A DNA stretch of 64,000 nt, from the NCBI RefSeq assembly GCF_014698505.1, contig NZ_JACJTD010000033.1, positions 25,418 to 89,417 of the forward strand, written 5' to 3'. The notes below the pieces were generated by a model. It was not told the DNA's origin. It saw only the letters and a list, made by a program, of their open reading frames with translations, and made no database searches. Source of the DNA: Nostoc foliaceum FACHB-393 (lineage in GTDB: Bacteria > Cyanobacteriota > Cyanobacteriia > Cyanobacteriales > Nostocaceae). The position numbers and the translations under genes are program-made. This document shows, in pieces, positions 61,820 through 64,000 of this stretch (positions are counted from its first letter, which is position 1; each line of letters begins with the position of its first letter).

Positions 61820-63496
61820 TTGCCTCAGATAGATATTCCTAGCCAATTTGATGTCTTAGTAGTCGGCGCTGGTGCCGCTGGACTATACACAGCATTGTGT
61901 CTACCAGAGTCCTTGCAAGTCGGTTTGATTACTAAAGAAACCGTTGCTTTGTCCGCCAGTGATTGGGCGCAAGGTGGCATTGCCGCAGCGGTTGCCCCGG
62001 AAGATTCTCCCTCGCTACACATTGAAGATACAATCCGGGCAGGTGCAGGTTTGTGCGATCGCACTGCTGTAGAATTTCTCGCCCAACATGCTCCGAATTG
62101 CATTCAATCCCTAGTTAACTTGGGGGTAGCTTTTGACCGTCATGGTCAAACCTTGGCTTTAACTTTAGAAGCTGCCCATTCTCGCAACCGCGTTCTCCAC
62201 GCAGCTGACACCACAGGGAGGGAAGTGACCACTACCCTCACTACCCAAGTATTACGCCGCCAGAATATTCAAGTCATTCAGCAAGCTTTGGCTTTGAGTT
62301 TGTGGCTCGAACCCGAAACTGGTCGCTGTCAGGGAATAAGCCTGTTTTATCAAGGTGCAATTACATGGGTAAGGGCTGGTGCTGTGGTATTGGCAACTGG
62401 CGGTGGTGGTCAGGTATTTGCCCAAACTACTAACCCGGCTGTAAGTACGGGTGATGGAGTAGCGATCGCAGCTCGTGCTGGGGCTATCCTCCGCGATTTG
62501 GAATTTGTGCAATTTCACCCCACTGCCCTCACTAAACTTGGTGCCGATCGCTTTCTCATTAGCGAAGCTGTACGCGGCGAGGGGGCACACCTTGTCGATA
62601 ACGAAGGGCGGCGTTTTGCCTTTGATTACCACCCTGCGGGTGAACTCGCACCCAGAGATGTGGTCAGTAGAGCAATTTTCAGCCATTTACAACGTACCGC
62701 CCTTGATTTGGCCACTGCCCATGTGTGGTTGGATATGCGCCCCATCCCCGCCGACAAGATTCGTCACCGCTTTCCCAATATCATCAAAGTTTGTCAGCAT
62801 TGGGGCATTGATGTCTTCCATGAACCAATTCCTGTGGCGCCTGCTGCCCATTACTGGATGGGTGGGATTGTTGCGGATCTAATGAATCGCACAAATATCC
62901 CCGGTTTATACGCGGTGGGTGAAACCGCTAGTACTGGGGTGCACGGAGCGAATCGCCTTGCCAGTAATTCTCTGTTGGAATGTATTGTGTTTGGGGCCCA
63001 GATGGCTAATATTGAGTTGGAAAATATTGGGCTGCCGTCAGAAACACCAGTGCTGCCATTACGGAAATTTAGTCCTGATGCTAGTGAGTGGCAAATCCAG
63101 CAAGCACAGCTAGAAGTACTTAGGGAAAAGTTACCACGTCTAGTGTGGGAAAGTGCTGGTATTTGTCGGGAACAATCAAGGTTGGAAACTGCGATCGCTA
63201 CTATCGAATCTTGGCAGCAAGATTTCGCTATCTTGCCTTTAAGTCAATTCTTGCTTGCTTTACGTCCCGCAGAACCAGCTAGTTTTGACCTACCAGATGT
63301 TGAACGGCAATTGGCACTTTGGGCAGAAACCCGCAATTTATTAGATGTGGCTGATTTAATTCTTAAAAGTGCTGCTTTTAGAACCGAAAGCCGAGGCGGA
63401 CACTACCGTTTAGATTATCCTCAACCAGACCCAAATTGGCAAGTCCACACACTTATACAAACACATCATTGGTGGAAATCTCCGCTATTGTCTTGA
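61820..63496 (+). CDS. nadB: L-aspartate oxidase
   Basis: It oxidises L-aspartate to iminoaspartate with FAD, the first step of de novo NAD synthesis. 558 residues from TTG 61820 (MPQIDIPSQFDVLVVGAGAAGLYTAL, Rossmann FAD motif GAGAAG at about 16-21). 'ASDWAQGGIAAAV', 'HSRNRVLHAADTTGREVTTTL', 'QFHPTAL', 'LISEAVRGEGAHLVDNEGRRF', 'PRDVVSRAI' and 'HGANRLASNSLLECIVFG' are standard. No better start codon exists before the tandem repeat. The C-terminal helical domain is complete. Confidence 0.95.
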   Translation: MPQIDIPSQFDVLVVGAGAAGLYTALCLPESLQVGLITKETVALSASDWAQGGIAAAVAPEDSPSLHIEDTIRAGAGLCDRTAVEFLAQHAPNCIQSLVNLGVAFDRHGQTLALTLEAAHSRNRVLHAADTTGREVTTTLTTQVLRRQNIQVIQQALALSLWLEPETGRCQGISLFYQGAITWVRAGAVVLATGGGGQVFAQTTNPAVSTGDGVAIAARAGAILRDLEFVQFHPTALTKLGADRFLISEAVRGEGAHLVDNEGRRFAFDYHPAGELAPRDVVSRAIFSHLQRTALDLATAHVWLDMRPIPADKIRHRFPNIIKVCQHWGIDVFHEPIPVAPAAHYWMGGIVADLMNRTNIPGLYAVGETASTGVHGANRLASNSLLECIVFGAQMANIELENIGLPSETPVLPLRKFSPDASEWQIQQAQLEVLREKLPRLVWESAGICREQSRLETAIATIESWQQDFAILPLSQFLLALRPAEPASFDLPDVERQLALWAETRNLLDVADLILKSAAFRTESRGGHYRLDYPQPDPNWQVHTLIQTHHWWKSPLLS

Positions 63497-63766
63497 TTGA
63501 AGTTTCCAGAACAGGCTTTTAGTAAAAGTTTTTAATCCCTTCTCCTGTGGTCGCTGCTGCACATAGCAGACTTTAAGAGTAGGGGTATGACGCTCTATGA
63601 CTCGCTAACACTGGGTCATCGCTCTAATCCCAAGGAATAACGTTATCGACGGAAATCCTGAACCACTCTGGTCTTCTCCCAAGGGGAGACGCGAAGCAAT
63701 GTGGTGTCCAAAACATGAGCTGCTTCATCCCGCTGCTCTACCACAATCTAAAATCCAAAATTGCTA
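63497..63766. other. Gene-free region downstream of nadB
   Basis: 270 bases with no complete gene. A Nostoc-type TTCTCCCAAGGGGAGACGCG repeat occurs near 63674-63693. A leftward coding-like stretch (VVEQRDEAAHVLDTTLLR) is interrupted and not assignable. Confidence 0.35.
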
Positions 63767-63877
63767 TCAGCGGGTGCCGCTACCATGCTGACTGTCGGGA
63801 CCACCATAATTCGGTGGGATATACATGTCTTTTGAATTTTGAGAATTGTCTTTGCGGGCAATTAAGGTATTGCTAAG
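63767..63877 (-). pseudogene. C-terminal remnant of a cyanobacterial secreted protein
   Basis: The frame ends 'SKDMYIPPNYGGPDSQHGSGTR' (given here in parts: MYIPPNYGG, PDSQHGSGTR) and stops at 63767. Upstream it is closed by a TAG, and no start codon is visible. The ending PPNxGGPDSxxGSGTR recalls the tails of small secreted cyanobacterial proteins. The transposase gene starts 53 bases further, so the gene may have been cut by an insertion. Confidence 0.3.
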
Positions 63878-63930
63878 CTAATCGGCATTTAAGCTGCATA
63901 ATATAAATGCAGAATAGATTGAAATTAACT

Positions 63931-64000
63931 ATGCCACCACCAGCCAAAAACTTTTTAACTTCGGAACAAATTACTCAGCTACAGCAGGCTCTTAAGGAGA
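63931..64000 (+). CDS. IS630-like transposase, N-terminal fragment at the window edge
   Basis: From ATG 63931 the frame reads MPPPAKNFLTSEQITQLQQ then ALKE and runs off the window. This matches the start of IS630-family transposases, whose N-terminal helix-turn-helix opens 'FLTPEQxxxLQxALK'. Only 23 codons are visible, so the family call is tentative and the state of the element is unknown. Confidence 0.5.
   Translation, partial: MPPPAKNFLTSEQITQLQQALKE

Overview
The window looks like the chromosome of a filamentous, Nostoc/Anabaena-type cyanobacterium. Reasons: many HIP1 octamers (GCGATCGC), a psbU photosystem II gene, a cyanobacterial-type Hfq next to dapF, a group 2 sigma factor, cyanobacteria-typical families (DUF3120, PDZ-radical SAM), and the small heptamer-based and fold-back repeats common in that group. 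All identifications are made by reading the sequence; no database search was run.

Layout. 1-7 kb: the edge of a heavy-metal-binding (HMA) protein, alaS, an AllA-like ureidoglycolate lyase, a group 2 sigma factor, a decayed RibD-like deaminase and a small secreted protein. 8.1-22.4 kb: one long same-strand exopolysaccharide locus with a Wzc-type tyrosine autokinase, a Wzx flippase, a Wzy/O-antigen ligase-like polymerase, at least six glycosyltransferases (GT2, GT4, GT26/WecG and others), a GT-D-like protein and a methyltransferase. A Tat-exported GH10 xylanase-like enzyme faces it from the other strand. No priming phosphoglycosyl transferase and no outer-membrane Wza is seen. 24-28.6 kb: hfq/dapF (divergent), a DMT permease and an overlapping ada-alkA alkylation-repair operon. 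A second, dead alkA 3' end lies between two miniature inverted-repeat elements. 28.9-34.5 kb: two paralogous PAS histidine kinases and a single-domain response regulator. The first kinase has a decayed ATP site and a repeat element inserted in frame.

34.9-45.6 kb is the most interesting region: a DNA phosphorothioation (dnd) island. It has a dnd-associated protein 4-like gene, an HNH endonuclease with a probable sulfur-binding N-domain, a divergent dndB, then dndC, dndD and dndE and a dnd-associated methyltransferase. The modification operon is interrupted by a Uma2 nuclease-like gene, an antitoxin-like small gene and an antisense alpha/beta hydrolase. dndA and dndFGH are not present in the window. 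The dndB-dndC gap carries two perfect or near-perfect palindromes and a hairpin, which are good operator and attenuator candidates.

45.8-64 kb is mostly housekeeping and envelope genes: an AmpG-like permease, small membrane proteins, a GNAT (again carrying the in-frame repeat), a HEAT-repeat protein, a cupin, a lipoprotein sugar dehydrogenase, a REC-EAL regulator, a decayed CBS-PAS sensor, a GHL10 glycosyl hydrolase-like protein, a PDZ-radical SAM protein, uppP, a DUF3120 protein, psbU, nadB and the beginning of an IS630-like transposase at the right edge.

Themes linking the genes: envelope polysaccharide synthesis and processing (EPS locus, GH10, uppP, GHL10, AmpG), DNA modification, restriction and repair (dnd island, ada/alkA), and ongoing erosion by small repeats (MITE-like elements, in-frame insertions, at least three pseudogenes).
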